From positions 557,222-621,221 of the forward strand of contig NZ_CP007026.1 of the NCBI RefSeq assembly GCF_000812185.1: 64,000 nucleotides of DNA. The letters run 5' to 3'. The position numbers were made by a program, and so were the translations under genes. Numbering within the stretch: the first letter of the stretch is position 1; the number at the start of each line of letters is the position of its first letter. Below the pieces are notes generated by a model. It was not told the DNA's origin and ran no database searches. It worked only from the letters and a program-made list of their open reading frames with translations. The DNA comes from Candidatus Nitrosopelagicus brevis. GTDB taxonomy: Archaea > Thermoproteota > Nitrososphaeria > Nitrososphaerales > Nitrosopumilaceae. This document shows, piece after piece, positions 33,834 to 41,858 of this stretch.

Positions 33834-34562
33834 TTAACTCAATAACAGTAAATCATTTAGAAGTGGAAAGTTTGCAATTAAAACTAACTGATTGAAAAAT
33901 ACCAATATTCCTAATACGATTATTACCATTCCAAACAAAACTGTGTAGTATTTCAAATGTTTACCAATCTTTGAAATTATTCTACTTGATTTTGAAATTA
34001 AGGCTCCCATTATCATAAATGGAATTCCCATTCCTATAGAATATGCAAGAAGTAAATTGAATGCTATTCCAGGGGATGTTGCTGCAAGAGTGATTATTGT
34101 GCCTAAAATTGGTCCGACACATGGTGTCCAGCCTGCTGCAAAAGCCATTCCAAACAAAAATGATACGGGGAATCTAGCACCTGCACTTTTTGGAAAAATC
34201 TTTTTCTCAATATTGAGTATACGAATTTTATGACTTAGAATCATGTATGCCCCGAATCCTATGATGATTATGCCTCCAATCTGATTAAATTCAGATACAA
34301 TCTGGTTTGCATTTTCATAAAAAATTGAATTTATTGCTACGCCTAATGTAGAAAAAACTACTGAAAATCCAAGTACAAAAAATATTGAATTCAGAAATAC
34401 ATTTGATTTGTTAATAGAAATAACATTATTCTTTGTTTTAACTTCTGATAATGTCGTTCCTGAAATATATGCCAAAAATGCTGGAACCATAGGCAAAATA
34501 CATGGTGCAAAAAAGGAACCAATTCCTGCTAGAAATGCAATTACTATTGAAATTTCCGTCAC
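33834..34562 (-). CDS. ccdA: CcdA-type cytochrome biogenesis/thiol transport protein
   Basis: The 242-residue protein has six membrane helices and the two paired-cysteine motifs SFFAPCILPMVPAFLA and AAGWTPCVGPILGT. CcdA passes electrons from cytoplasmic thioredoxin to thiol oxidoreductases outside. It starts at GTG 34562, with a TATAAAA-like box (about 34580-34590) at leaderless distance. The partner is the DipZ-type thioredoxin directly downstream. Confidence 0.92.
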   Translation of the reverse strand: MTEISIVIAFLAGIGSFFAPCILPMVPAFLAYISGTTLSEVKTKNNVISINKSNVFLNSIFFVLGFSVVFSTLGVAINSIFYENANQIVSEFNQIGGIIIIGFGAYMILSHKIRILNIEKKIFPKSAGARFPVSFLFGMAFAAGWTPCVGPILGTIITLAATSPGIAFNLLLAYSIGMGIPFMIMGALISKSSRIISKIGKHLKYYTVLFGMVIIVLGILVFFNQLVLIANFPLLNDLLLLS

Positions 34563-34636
34563 ACCACTTGTCTGATTTCATTTTATAAAATCATTAACAC
34601 AAATGAGTTTTTATCCTAGGAATCGTAGTTTTTCAT

Positions 34637-34741
34637 ATGAACTCAAGATTTTATGTCGTTATTGGGCTATTGGGTGCTATTGTAGTAGGTGCATTTATTG
34701 TTGGTTCTCCGGCAATAGGTGGATTTGATATGATGCGCTAA
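34637..34741 (+). CDS. Single-span micro-membrane protein (34 aa)
   Basis: A 35-codon frame encodes MNSRFYVVIGLLGAIVVGAF followed by IVGSPAIGGFDMMR: one Gly/Val-rich helix with a short basic N-terminus. It diverges from ccdA and its TAA directly abuts the bioF stop. AT-rich promoter-like sequence precedes the ATG. Function unknown. Confidence 0.55.
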   Translation: MNSRFYVVIGLLGAIVVGAFIVGSPAIGGFDMMR

Positions 34742-35878
34742 TCATTTTAGGTTAAACTTTCTTTTAGCTTTTTCTAAAATTTGTATGGAATACTCTATTT
34801 CTTTATTTGATAACCACCCTGTGATTGAAATTCTAATACGTGCTTGATCCTTTTTTACAGTTGGATATCTTATTGCCTGTGCAAAAATCCCATTAATTCT
34901 TAAAAATTTTGAAAACTCCATTGCTTTTTTTTCATTACCGATAATTATCGGAATTATTTGACTTGTAGATGTGGTATGAAGCTCAATCTCTTCTAATCTT
35001 TTATGAAAAAGATTAATTTTTTTCCATAATTTCTCTCGGTATATCTCTCGTTTTGAATTAAATCTATTAAGTGAATATTGGTTTATTGATGAAGGTAATG
35101 CAGATGTGTAAATGAATGTCTTTGACGTGTTTATGCATAAATCAATTAATTTTTTTCTGCCACAAACATATCCTCCAAAACTTCCCAATCCTTTACTAAG
35201 GCTACTCACGTAGAGATCAATTTTCTTTTCAACATCAAAAAAATTTGCTGTTCCTTTACCATCTTTTCCTAGTACAAAATCTCCATGCGCATCATCTACA
35301 ACTGTAATCATACCATGTTTTTCTGATACTTGGCAAATCTCATTTAATTTTGACCAATCCCCATCCATACTGAAAACTCCTTCAGTGATTAGGATCTTTT
35401 TACCTTTAGTTTTTTGAACTTTTCTCTCTAAATCTCCTATGTTATTATGTTTGAAAATTTTAATCTTTGAACCTGATAATTTACATGCTTCAACAATACT
35501 TGCATGGTTTAATTCATCACTAAATATCGTATCATGTTTGGTTGCAATTGAAGTAATCATTCCAAGATTTGCCATGTATCCTGTCGGAAAAATAATTGCT
35601 TGCTCTTGTGATTTATGTTTTGCAAGTTTTTTTTCTAGTAGTGAAAAACTAGCATCATTTCCTGAAACAAGTCTTGAACTTGACTGGAATTGTGTATGTT
35701 TTATTTTACCTGATTTTATTCCAAGATAATCATTTGATGAAAAATTTAATAATTTTCTTCCATCCTGCTTTATGAACTGTTTTTCTACATGACTGTCTTG
35801 AAGATTTCGTAATAGATTGTTTTTTTTAATTCCACTTAATTTCTTTTCAAGTGTGCCAAATTTAGGCTTCAAGATCAA
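34742..35878 (-). CDS. bioF: 8-amino-7-oxononanoate synthase (KAPA synthase) BioF
   Basis: The 378-residue protein is an alpha-oxoamine synthase: HKSQEQAIIFPTGYMANLGM, SDELNHASIVEACKLSGSKI, ITVVDDAHGDFVLGKDGKG, and the PLP lysine in SSLSKGLGSFGGYVCG. It condenses pimeloyl thioester with alanine, the first committed step of biotin ring synthesis. It overlaps the end of bioB by 17 nt, so bioB-bioF form one transcript. Confidence 0.93.
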   Translation of the reverse strand: MILKPKFGTLEKKLSGIKKNNLLRNLQDSHVEKQFIKQDGRKLLNFSSNDYLGIKSGKIKHTQFQSSSRLVSGNDASFSLLEKKLAKHKSQEQAIIFPTGYMANLGMITSIATKHDTIFSDELNHASIVEACKLSGSKIKIFKHNNIGDLERKVQKTKGKKILITEGVFSMDGDWSKLNEICQVSEKHGMITVVDDAHGDFVLGKDGKGTANFFDVEKKIDLYVSSLSKGLGSFGGYVCGRKKLIDLCINTSKTFIYTSALPSSINQYSLNRFNSKREIYREKLWKKINLFHKRLEEIELHTTSTSQIIPIIIGNEKKAMEFSKFLRINGIFAQAIRYPTVKKDQARIRISITGWLSNKEIEYSIQILEKAKRKFNLK

Positions 35879-36842
35879 TCTCTTTTATCATTTTGACATC
35901 TTTTTGCATAGAATTTCCATCTAAAGTCAAATATCCTGAACTGATAATTCCATTTGCACCGCTAAGAAGTAACTCCTTTCCATCATCATCCAGATTTACT
36001 TCTCTTCCTCCAGATATCTTTATGATACTTTTTGGAAGTAAAAATCTTAAAACTGCAAAGACTCTTAGTATTTCTTCCAAGCTTAATGGAGTTTGTAGTT
36101 CTAAAGGAGTTCCTGGAAATGCTACCAATAGATTCACTGTTACTTCTTCTGGATTGAGTTTAGATATTGCTTGAACAAGTTCTTCTCTCTGCTTTCTTGT
36201 TTCTCCCATTCCAATTATGCCTCCTGTACAAAGCTCTAATCCTGCTTTTCTTGCAGTGTTCAATGTATCAATTCTATCCTGATATGTATGAGTTGTACAA
36301 ATTTCTGGAAACTTTGATTCAGATGTTTCTAAATTATGATTATATCTGATTACTCCTAATTCTTTTAATTTTGTTGCCTGCTCAATTGTTAGAAATCCCA
36401 AACTACATTCAATTGAGATTCCAACTTTTTCATTTACTTCTTCAATTATGTGACACACCTTTTCAAAATCTTTGTTCGATGGTTCTCTCCATGCTGCAAC
36501 CAAACAATAAGAGTGTGCACCGGCTTTCTTTGCATCTGTTGCTTGTCTTACTACTTCCTCTGCTGACATTAATTGATATTTGTCAATTCCCGTATCAAAA
36601 AATGCGGATTGACTACAGAACGAACAATCTTCACTACAATAATTTTTTTTAATATTTGCTAATTGCTCAACATCAATTTTTGATCCTTGGAATGTACGCG
36701 TAATTTCATTTGCAGCATCTGATAATTGACTTAAAATTTTATCATCAACATTGAATAATTGAGTTGTCATTTCTTCAGTTAATTTCTGATTGGAAAGTAC
36801 CTTGTTTCTACATTCTGTGATCAATTCAGTTTCATTTTGCAT
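35862..36842 (-). CDS. bioB: Biotin synthase BioB
   Basis: This 326-residue radical-SAM enzyme inserts sulfur into dethiobiotin. The cluster motif CxxxCxxC is in KNYCSEDCSFCSQSAFF; CSLGFLTIEQATKLKELGV, RYNHNLETSESKFPEICTTH, TGGIIGMGETRKQREELV and ISGGREV follow. Start at ATG 36842 is supported by an AT-rich box at 36864-36870; an upstream GTG at 36863 lies in that promoter. It is divergent from bioA across a palindromic intergenic element. Confidence 0.95.
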   Translation of the reverse strand: MQNETELITECRNKVLSNQKLTEEMTTQLFNVDDKILSQLSDAANEITRTFQGSKIDVEQLANIKKNYCSEDCSFCSQSAFFDTGIDKYQLMSAEEVVRQATDAKKAGAHSYCLVAAWREPSNKDFEKVCHIIEEVNEKVGISIECSLGFLTIEQATKLKELGVIRYNHNLETSESKFPEICTTHTYQDRIDTLNTARKAGLELCTGGIIGMGETRKQREELVQAISKLNPEEVTVNLLVAFPGTPLELQTPLSLEEILRVFAVLRFLLPKSIIKISGGREVNLDDDGKELLLSGANGIISSGYLTLDGNSMQKDVKMIKEIDLEA

Positions 36843-36863
36843 ATTCAAAATTAAAAAATTCAC

Positions 36864-36870
36864 TAAATAA
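36864..36870 (-). promoter_or_regulatory. TATA-like box of bioB
   Basis: TTATTTA on the minus strand is centred 25 nt before ATG 36842. It lies directly beside the first GTTAAC half-site (36873-36878). Confidence 0.45.
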
Positions 36871-36872
36871 GC

Positions 36873-36904
36873 GTTAACTTGTATTTTCTCAATGGTTAAC
36901 CATT
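36873..36904. promoter_or_regulatory. Probable biotin operator between bioB and bioA
   Basis: GTTAAC occurs at 36873-36878 and again at 36895-36900, 16 nt apart. The second lies inside a perfect 14-bp palindrome AATGGTTAACCATT (36891-36904). Two symmetric half-sites with such spacing resemble BirA-type biotin operators. The element sits between the two divergent TATA boxes and touches both, ideal for shared repression. Confidence 0.55.
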
Positions 36905-36909
36905 AATTA
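36902..36909 (+). promoter_or_regulatory. TATA-like box of bioA
   Basis: ATTAATTA is centred 25 nt before ATG 36931 and overlaps the end of the 14-bp palindrome, so a bound regulator would block it. Confidence 0.45.
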
Positions 36910-36930
36910 CTCGTAAAAATTATGATTCAT

Positions 36931-38256
36931 ATGAAATCGCCTAGTCCTTTATGGCATCCAAATACACAAATGTCTGAATGGACTTCTTTTCCTGAAATAG
37001 TATCTGCAAAAGGCATGTGGTTGTATGATTCAAAGGGTGGAAAAATGCTTGATGGAGTTGCAAGTATGTGGTGTAATGTTTGGGGCCATTCAAAGTCTGA
37101 ATTAGTATCTGAAATCATTAAACAAACAAAAATACTTCAACACACTCCTTTGTTTAATCTCACACATCCATCTGCAGAAAAATTATCTAAAAAACTATTA
37201 CAACTTAATCCAAAAATGAAATCTGTTTTCTTTTCAGATAATGGCTCCACTGCTATGGAAATTGCAATAAAAATTGCTTTGCAATACTGGCGTAATGTTG
37301 GAGAAAATAAAAAAACAAATGTTGCCACCTTAGAAAATGGGTATCATGGTGATACATTTGGTGCAATGTCTGTAGGTTACGTTCCTGAATTTTTCTCTAA
37401 ATTCCGTTCTAAATTATTCTCCACAATACAATTCCCAGTCCCTCGAACCGTAATTATTGGAAGTAATACAAAAAAATCTTCTAAAGAATACGCAGAATAC
37501 TGTTTATCAAAAATTGAAGATAAACTTGAAAAAGATAATTCGATTGCAGCATTTGTAATGGAAAGTGGAGCTCAGATGGCCGGAGGCGTTATAATCTATC
37601 CAAAAAATTTCCAAAAAAGAATTTCACAAATATGTAAAAAAAATGATGTCTTGTTTGTACTGGATGAAATTGCAACTGGATTTGGCAGATTAGGTTCTAT
37701 GATTGAATACCAATCTCAAAACTCTACTCCTGATATTGTTTCTTTTGGAAAAATGCTTACAGGAGGATATCAAACGTTTGCTGCGACTCTAACAACCAAA
37801 AAAATCAATGATTCATTTCTTGGTGAATTCTCCCAATTCAAACATCTCTTCCATGGTCATACCTATACCGGAAATCCTACGGCTGCGGCTTTATCGTTAA
37901 AGAATCTTGAATTATACAAAAAGTATCATCTCATTGAAAAAATCCAAAAAACATCTAAAATTTTCAAAGATAGACTGGATGATATATCAAATTTAGATTT
38001 AGTAGGTGAAATTCGTCATCAAGGAATGGTTATGGGAATTGAACTTGTCCAAAATAAAAATTCAAACAAGCCCCTTTCTTCCAATATTTCTATTAACAAA
38101 CTGGTATTTGAAGAAGGTAGAAAACATCAAATTTATTTCAGAACGTTAGGAAATATCATAATGCTTGTTCCTCCACTAGATATTTCTCAAAAAGATCTTA
38201 ATTTCTTGATTGATGGCACCATATCTACAATCAAATCATTATCTAGGAAGTTATGA
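36931..38256 (+). CDS. bioA: Adenosylmethionine-8-amino-7-oxononanoate aminotransferase BioA
   Basis: The 441-residue class III aminotransferase has LWHPNTQMSEWTSFPEIV, SMWCNVWGHSKSELV, ENGYHGDTFGAMSVGYVPEF, FVLDEIATGFGRLGSM and the PLP lysine in VSFGKMLTGGYQTFAATL. It makes DAPA from KAPA using SAM as amino donor. ATG 36931 fits the TATA box; ATG 36922 is an alternative adding three residues. It overlaps bioD by 4 nt (ATGA). Confidence 0.94.
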   Translation: MKSPSPLWHPNTQMSEWTSFPEIVSAKGMWLYDSKGGKMLDGVASMWCNVWGHSKSELVSEIIKQTKILQHTPLFNLTHPSAEKLSKKLLQLNPKMKSVFFSDNGSTAMEIAIKIALQYWRNVGENKKTNVATLENGYHGDTFGAMSVGYVPEFFSKFRSKLFSTIQFPVPRTVIIGSNTKKSSKEYAEYCLSKIEDKLEKDNSIAAFVMESGAQMAGGVIIYPKNFQKRISQICKKNDVLFVLDEIATGFGRLGSMIEYQSQNSTPDIVSFGKMLTGGYQTFAATLTTKKINDSFLGEFSQFKHLFHGHTYTGNPTAAALSLKNLELYKKYHLIEKIQKTSKIFKDRLDDISNLDLVGEIRHQGMVMGIELVQNKNSNKPLSSNISINKLVFEEGRKHQIYFRTLGNIIMLVPPLDISQKDLNFLIDGTISTIKSLSRKL

Positions 38257-38951
38257 TGAATTCTATTTTTGTTACTGGAACTGATACTGATGTTGGAAAA
38301 ACATGTGTTAGCGCGGCAATGGCAAATTATTTTCGTGAAAAGAATATTGATGTTGGAGTTATGAAACCATTTGCATCAGGTTACAAAGCAACAGCTGATT
38401 CTGTATCTGAAGATGTTGAAATTTTAATGAAATATTCTCAAACACATGATTCTATTGATCTTGTCAATCCATATTATTTTGAAATTCCTACCTCGCCATA
38501 TGATGCATGTAAACAACTTAATCTTGAAATTGACATCTCTAAGGTAATTGATTCATACACACAACTTGCTTCCATTCACGATATGGTTATTGTTGAAGGA
38601 ATAGGTGGTATAATGACTCCTATATCTAAAAATTATTTTGTTTCTGATTTAATCTCTGATCTTAATTTAGAATCAATTATTGTCACGGGTACGAAGATTG
38701 GTTCTGTAAATCATTCAATGCTCACGTATGAGCATGCACGTCAGAAAAATTTGAAGTTTAAGGGATTCATAATTAACCAAAATGTTGCTGATGGTTATGA
38801 TTTGTCTAATATGAAACATCAGATATTTGGTTTAACTGGGCACAAAGTTTTTGGTGCAATTCCGTATGTTGAACCATTTAGTATAGAACCATACATTGCA
38901 ACTTTCCCTAATTTTGTTGACGTCTCAAAATTAGGTCTTGAAAATATTTAA
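38253..38951 (+). CDS. bioD: Dethiobiotin synthetase BioD
   Basis: The 232-residue P-loop enzyme has FVTGTDTDVGKTCVSAAMAN (Walker A), MKPFASG, and VIVEGIGGIMTPIS. It carboxylates and closes DAPA to dethiobiotin with ATP. It completes the bioF-bioA-bioD-bioB set; the pimeloyl-forming steps are not in the window. The 3' end overlaps the convergent gene at 38931 by 21 nt. Confidence 0.94.
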   Translation: MMNSIFVTGTDTDVGKTCVSAAMANYFREKNIDVGVMKPFASGYKATADSVSEDVEILMKYSQTHDSIDLVNPYYFEIPTSPYDACKQLNLEIDISKVIDSYTQLASIHDMVIVEGIGGIMTPISKNYFVSDLISDLNLESIIVTGTKIGSVNHSMLTYEHARQKNLKFKGFIINQNVADGYDLSNMKHQIFGLTGHKVFGAIPYVEPFSIEPYIATFPNFVDVSKLGLENI

Positions 38952-39485
38952 TTTGTTAATCTTCCTTGATTTAACAAAATTTTGAGCATCTTTAACAAAT
39001 TCGCCAAATGAATTTCTCTCTATGGCATATGCAGATTGTGATATGTTCATAATCTCTTTTGAAATTATCCAGATGTTTGAATCCTTTTTTTGAATTTTTT
39101 TAATTTCTTGAATTCTTTCATTTATTTGCATACTATCTGATGTTTTAGCAAAAAATATCACTATTGCATTATCATTATTTTTTCGTAATTCTTCTAAATT
39201 TGGAATTATCATATCTAACTCAATATTTTCAAAAGAAATTTTTCTTTGACTAGGAATTAGCATTTCTGTGAATAAATAATGTGTAAAACTTTCTGCCAGT
39301 GTGCCATATTTTTCATATTCTTCAATTGATTTTACATCTTGTATGACGGGTTCACAGATCTTTTCAAATAATTCTGAAAACTCACCATTTAGCAGTAATT
39401 GATGTATCTGTTCTTCCCCTACATTCGCTATATTTTCATATAATGTATCTTTAATTGGAGAATTTTCACTCATCTGATCATTCAA
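38931..39485 (-). CDS. Hypothetical helical protein
   Basis: This 184-residue soluble protein is acidic and mainly helical, with EEQIHQLLLNGEFSELFEKI in the first half and a Rossmann-like strand pair (NAIVIFFAKTSD, SNIWIISKEIM) in the second. No family is recognised. Its start overlaps the HMG-CoA synthase stop by 8 nt, so it is translated from the same transcript; an ATG at 39473 (MSENSP) would avoid the overlap. Confidence 0.68.
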   Translation of the reverse strand: MNDQMSENSPIKDTLYENIANVGEEQIHQLLLNGEFSELFEKICEPVIQDVKSIEEYEKYGTLAESFTHYLFTEMLIPSQRKISFENIELDMIIPNLEELRKNNDNAIVIFFAKTSDSMQINERIQEIKKIQKKDSNIWIISKEIMNISQSAYAIERNSFGEFVKDAQNFVKSRKINKLNIFKT

Positions 39486-40875
39486 TGAATGCGTATCTTC
39501 TTTCTCCTCTTTTGTCTGAGGAAATATTTTCTACATGTTCTAAAACAAATTCTTTTCTTGCGCTAAGCAATGATTGGTTTGGTTCAAGTTTATTTTCATG
39601 GAGCTCTTCATAGTCTTCCAAGCTTAGTTTTTGTCTTTCACCAATCTCAGTTTCCAAGTTCATTTCTTTTACTATTGATAGATGTTCTGGTTTTATGACG
39701 CCGCTGAAAACCATTGCACTACTTCCGCTTCCATATGATGCAAATCCAAAGCGTTTTCCTTCTAGATTCACTCCTTTCTGAAATTCATATTCCAAACAAC
39801 TTCTAAATCCAAGATATAATGATGCAGTATAGAGATTTCCGATACTCTTTGATGCTATGAGTGAACTTGCAACCTTGTTTTCATAAATTTCTTGATATGT
39901 GTTGGTTTTTGCAAATCTTTTTGTAAATTCACTATCTTTTGTCATAAATTCTGAATCTGCAATTATGGATTCAATTGTTCCACGAGGATCTTTAGGAACT
40001 GGTTCTTCCATACCCACTTCGGCAATTACTTCTTTCCATTTTGGTGTATTTCTCAATTCATGTCTTACGAGATATGCTAATGCCTTCTTGCCCATGTTAC
40101 TATATGGCAAATGCATATTGAAATAATCTATATGATCTAACATGCTTTGACCCTCTTTCATATCTATTAATCCAGTTTTGAGTGCCTTTCTCTTGTAATC
40201 ATTTAGTGCATTTTTTACTTGAATTAGATACAACAAATTGGAATATTGTCCGTGTACAATTGGGGTTTCTTTTCCAAATGGTCTGTAAAAGTCATATTCA
40301 TTTTTAATTGATGTAGAAGTAACTTTAGGATCAAATTCTAAAAGTCTTGGTGAATCGTTTAATAACATTGCAACTGCTCCTCCGCCCTGTGTCATTTCTC
40401 CACTAGAACCTAAATCATATTTTGCAATATCTGATACAACTACCAGGGCATATTTTTCTTCAGATTCGCCTGCACGTATCCAATTTGTATTGTCATACAA
40501 TGCATATGAGCCACTAACACATGCAAATTTACATTCAATTCCTCCACAGTGTTGAAATGATCCTGCACCGTAGACTTGTTCTAACATTCCAATAACATAG
40601 GAATTCATGGCTTTTGATTCATCAAATGATGATTCTGTTGCTACATACAATCGTCCAATTTGTTCTGGTGATAATTTATTTTTCTGCATAATTTTCAAAC
40701 ATGCATTTGCAGCTAAACATGCTGGGTCTTGATTAGAATCCACAATTGCCATTTTTGAAACACCCAATCCTTTTACTAATTTTTGAGGGTCGAGACCTCT
40801 TGCTTCTGCAAAATCTCCTGCATCCATGAATAATCGTGGAATGTAAATTGAGATATCATCTATTCCTGCTGCCAA
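39478..40875 (-). CDS. Hydroxymethylglutaryl-CoA synthase
   Basis: This 465-residue thiolase-superfamily enzyme makes HMG-CoA from acetoacetyl-CoA and acetyl-CoA for isoprenoid lipids. Catalytic residues are visible: Glu in RLYVATESSFDESKA, Cys in CKFACVSGSYAL and His in YFNMHLPYSNMGKKA. It is longer than the roughly 350-residue HMGCS of Euryarchaeota and Sulfolobales and closer in size to the bacterial/eukaryotic form. The start is TTG at 40875, supported by a TATATAAG box 26 nt upstream; no suitable ATG exists. Confidence 0.92.
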   Translation of the reverse strand: MAAGIDDISIYIPRLFMDAGDFAEARGLDPQKLVKGLGVSKMAIVDSNQDPACLAANACLKIMQKNKLSPEQIGRLYVATESSFDESKAMNSYVIGMLEQVYGAGSFQHCGGIECKFACVSGSYALYDNTNWIRAGESEEKYALVVVSDIAKYDLGSSGEMTQGGGAVAMLLNDSPRLLEFDPKVTSTSIKNEYDFYRPFGKETPIVHGQYSNLLYLIQVKNALNDYKRKALKTGLIDMKEGQSMLDHIDYFNMHLPYSNMGKKALAYLVRHELRNTPKWKEVIAEVGMEEPVPKDPRGTIESIIADSEFMTKDSEFTKRFAKTNTYQEIYENKVASSLIASKSIGNLYTASLYLGFRSCLEYEFQKGVNLEGKRFGFASYGSGSSAMVFSGVIKPEHLSIVKEMNLETEIGERQKLSLEDYEELHENKLEPNQSLLSARKEFVLEHVENISSDKRGERRYAFIE

Positions 40876-40897
40876 TAGCTATGCCTCATGATGTGGG

Positions 40898-40904
40898 TAT
40901 ATAA
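40898..40904 (-). promoter_or_regulatory. TATA box of HMG-CoA synthase
   Basis: CTTATATA on the minus strand is centred 26 nt before the TTG start at 40875. The box is nearly palindromic and could also serve the short plus-strand frame at 40921. Confidence 0.5.
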
Positions 40905-40920
40905 GATTTCTAGGGTAAAT

Positions 40921-40980
40921 ATGATTTACGTACTGATAAAAATTCTGGCGATCTTATTAATAGTATTTGAAATTTTCTAA
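40921..40980 (+). CDS. Possible 19-residue hydrophobic peptide
   Basis: ATG 40921 opens a 20-codon frame encoding MIYVLIKILAILLIVFEIF, a single hydrophobic helix. A TATATAAG lies about 20 nt upstream. Its TAA overlaps the convergent DsbA stop by 4 nt (CTAA), the same pattern as real genes here. Very short, so possibly chance. Confidence 0.25.
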   Translation: MIYVLIKILAILLIVFEIF

Positions 40981-41786
40981 GTATCTAGCATTGAATTAAA
41001 GATTCTTTCAAACACTTCGAATGGTTGAGCGCCAGAAATTGTTTGAACCTGTTGACTGTTAGTTGAAATTACAAAAAATGCAGGAGTGCCAGTAAGACCT
41101 AGGGATTGTGCATCAGAATTACTATTTGCAATTAAATTTTGATATTTTAATTCATTATTACAGTCCATAAATTGATTCATATTCAAATTATTTTCTTGTG
41201 CAAATCTAACAACATTCTCTTGTCCGGCCCATCCAGTCTCTTCTCCATCCCAATTGTTATACAATGTATTATGATACTCCCAGAATTTTCCTTGTTCGCC
41301 TGCACAATGTGCTGCATGTGCTGCAACAACGGAGTCAGGTCCAATTATTGTGTAATCTTTGAAAATGACATTGACTTTACCTTCCATCACATAGTTTTCA
41401 AAAATCTTATGTTCTGTATTATGGAAGTATACATTACAAAAATGACATTGATAGTCTCCAAATTCAACTAATGTGATTTCAGCATTTGGATTTCCAAGTA
41501 TTGGGGAACTATTATCAAAAAATGTCTCCATTGTAATTTGTACAGGTTCAATTTGTTCTTCTACCAATTGTTTTTCTATCAAAGGTTCTGGTGTCCCAGA
41601 TAAACCTCCAATTCCAAATACCACGACAGCAATGCATATTCCTGAAACAATTGCACCAATTGTTAAAGATGGTACATGTAACATTTGTTTATTATTATTT
41701 TTTGGAGAATCTTTCTTTTCTGAAATTGTATAATCTTTTCCCTCTATTGAAAATGTAAAATCTTTATCGGAATCTTTTGTTTCCAC
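40977..41786 (-). CDS. Membrane-anchored DsbA-like thiol oxidoreductase
   Basis: The 269-residue protein has a charged N-terminus, one membrane anchor at about residues 37-60 (SLTIGAIVSGICIAVVVFGI) and a DsbA/DSBA-type thioredoxin domain with active site DYQCHFCNVYF, then VAAHAAHCAGEQGKFWEYHN and GLTGTPAFFVIS (cis-Pro). It probably forms or rearranges disulfides outside the cell membrane. It is divergent from the GAPDH gene. Confidence 0.9.
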   Translation of the reverse strand: METKDSDKDFTFSIEGKDYTISEKKDSPKNNNKQMLHVPSLTIGAIVSGICIAVVVFGIGGLSGTPEPLIEKQLVEEQIEPVQITMETFFDNSSPILGNPNAEITLVEFGDYQCHFCNVYFHNTEHKIFENYVMEGKVNVIFKDYTIIGPDSVVAAHAAHCAGEQGKFWEYHNTLYNNWDGEETGWAGQENVVRFAQENNLNMNQFMDCNNELKYQNLIANSNSDAQSLGLTGTPAFFVISTNSQQVQTISGAQPFEVFERIFNSMLDT

Positions 41787-41825
41787 AAAAAAATGACTAA
41801 ATCATGTGATTTAATCCTTCCATTA

Positions 41826-41834
41826 ATTATAAAA
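41826..41834 (+). promoter_or_regulatory. TATA box of the GAPDH gene
   Basis: ATTATAAAA is centred 29 nt upstream of ATG 41859, which favours this start over the TTG at 41856. Confidence 0.5.
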
Positions 41835-41858
41835 GACTGGATTCTCTAGCAATTATTG

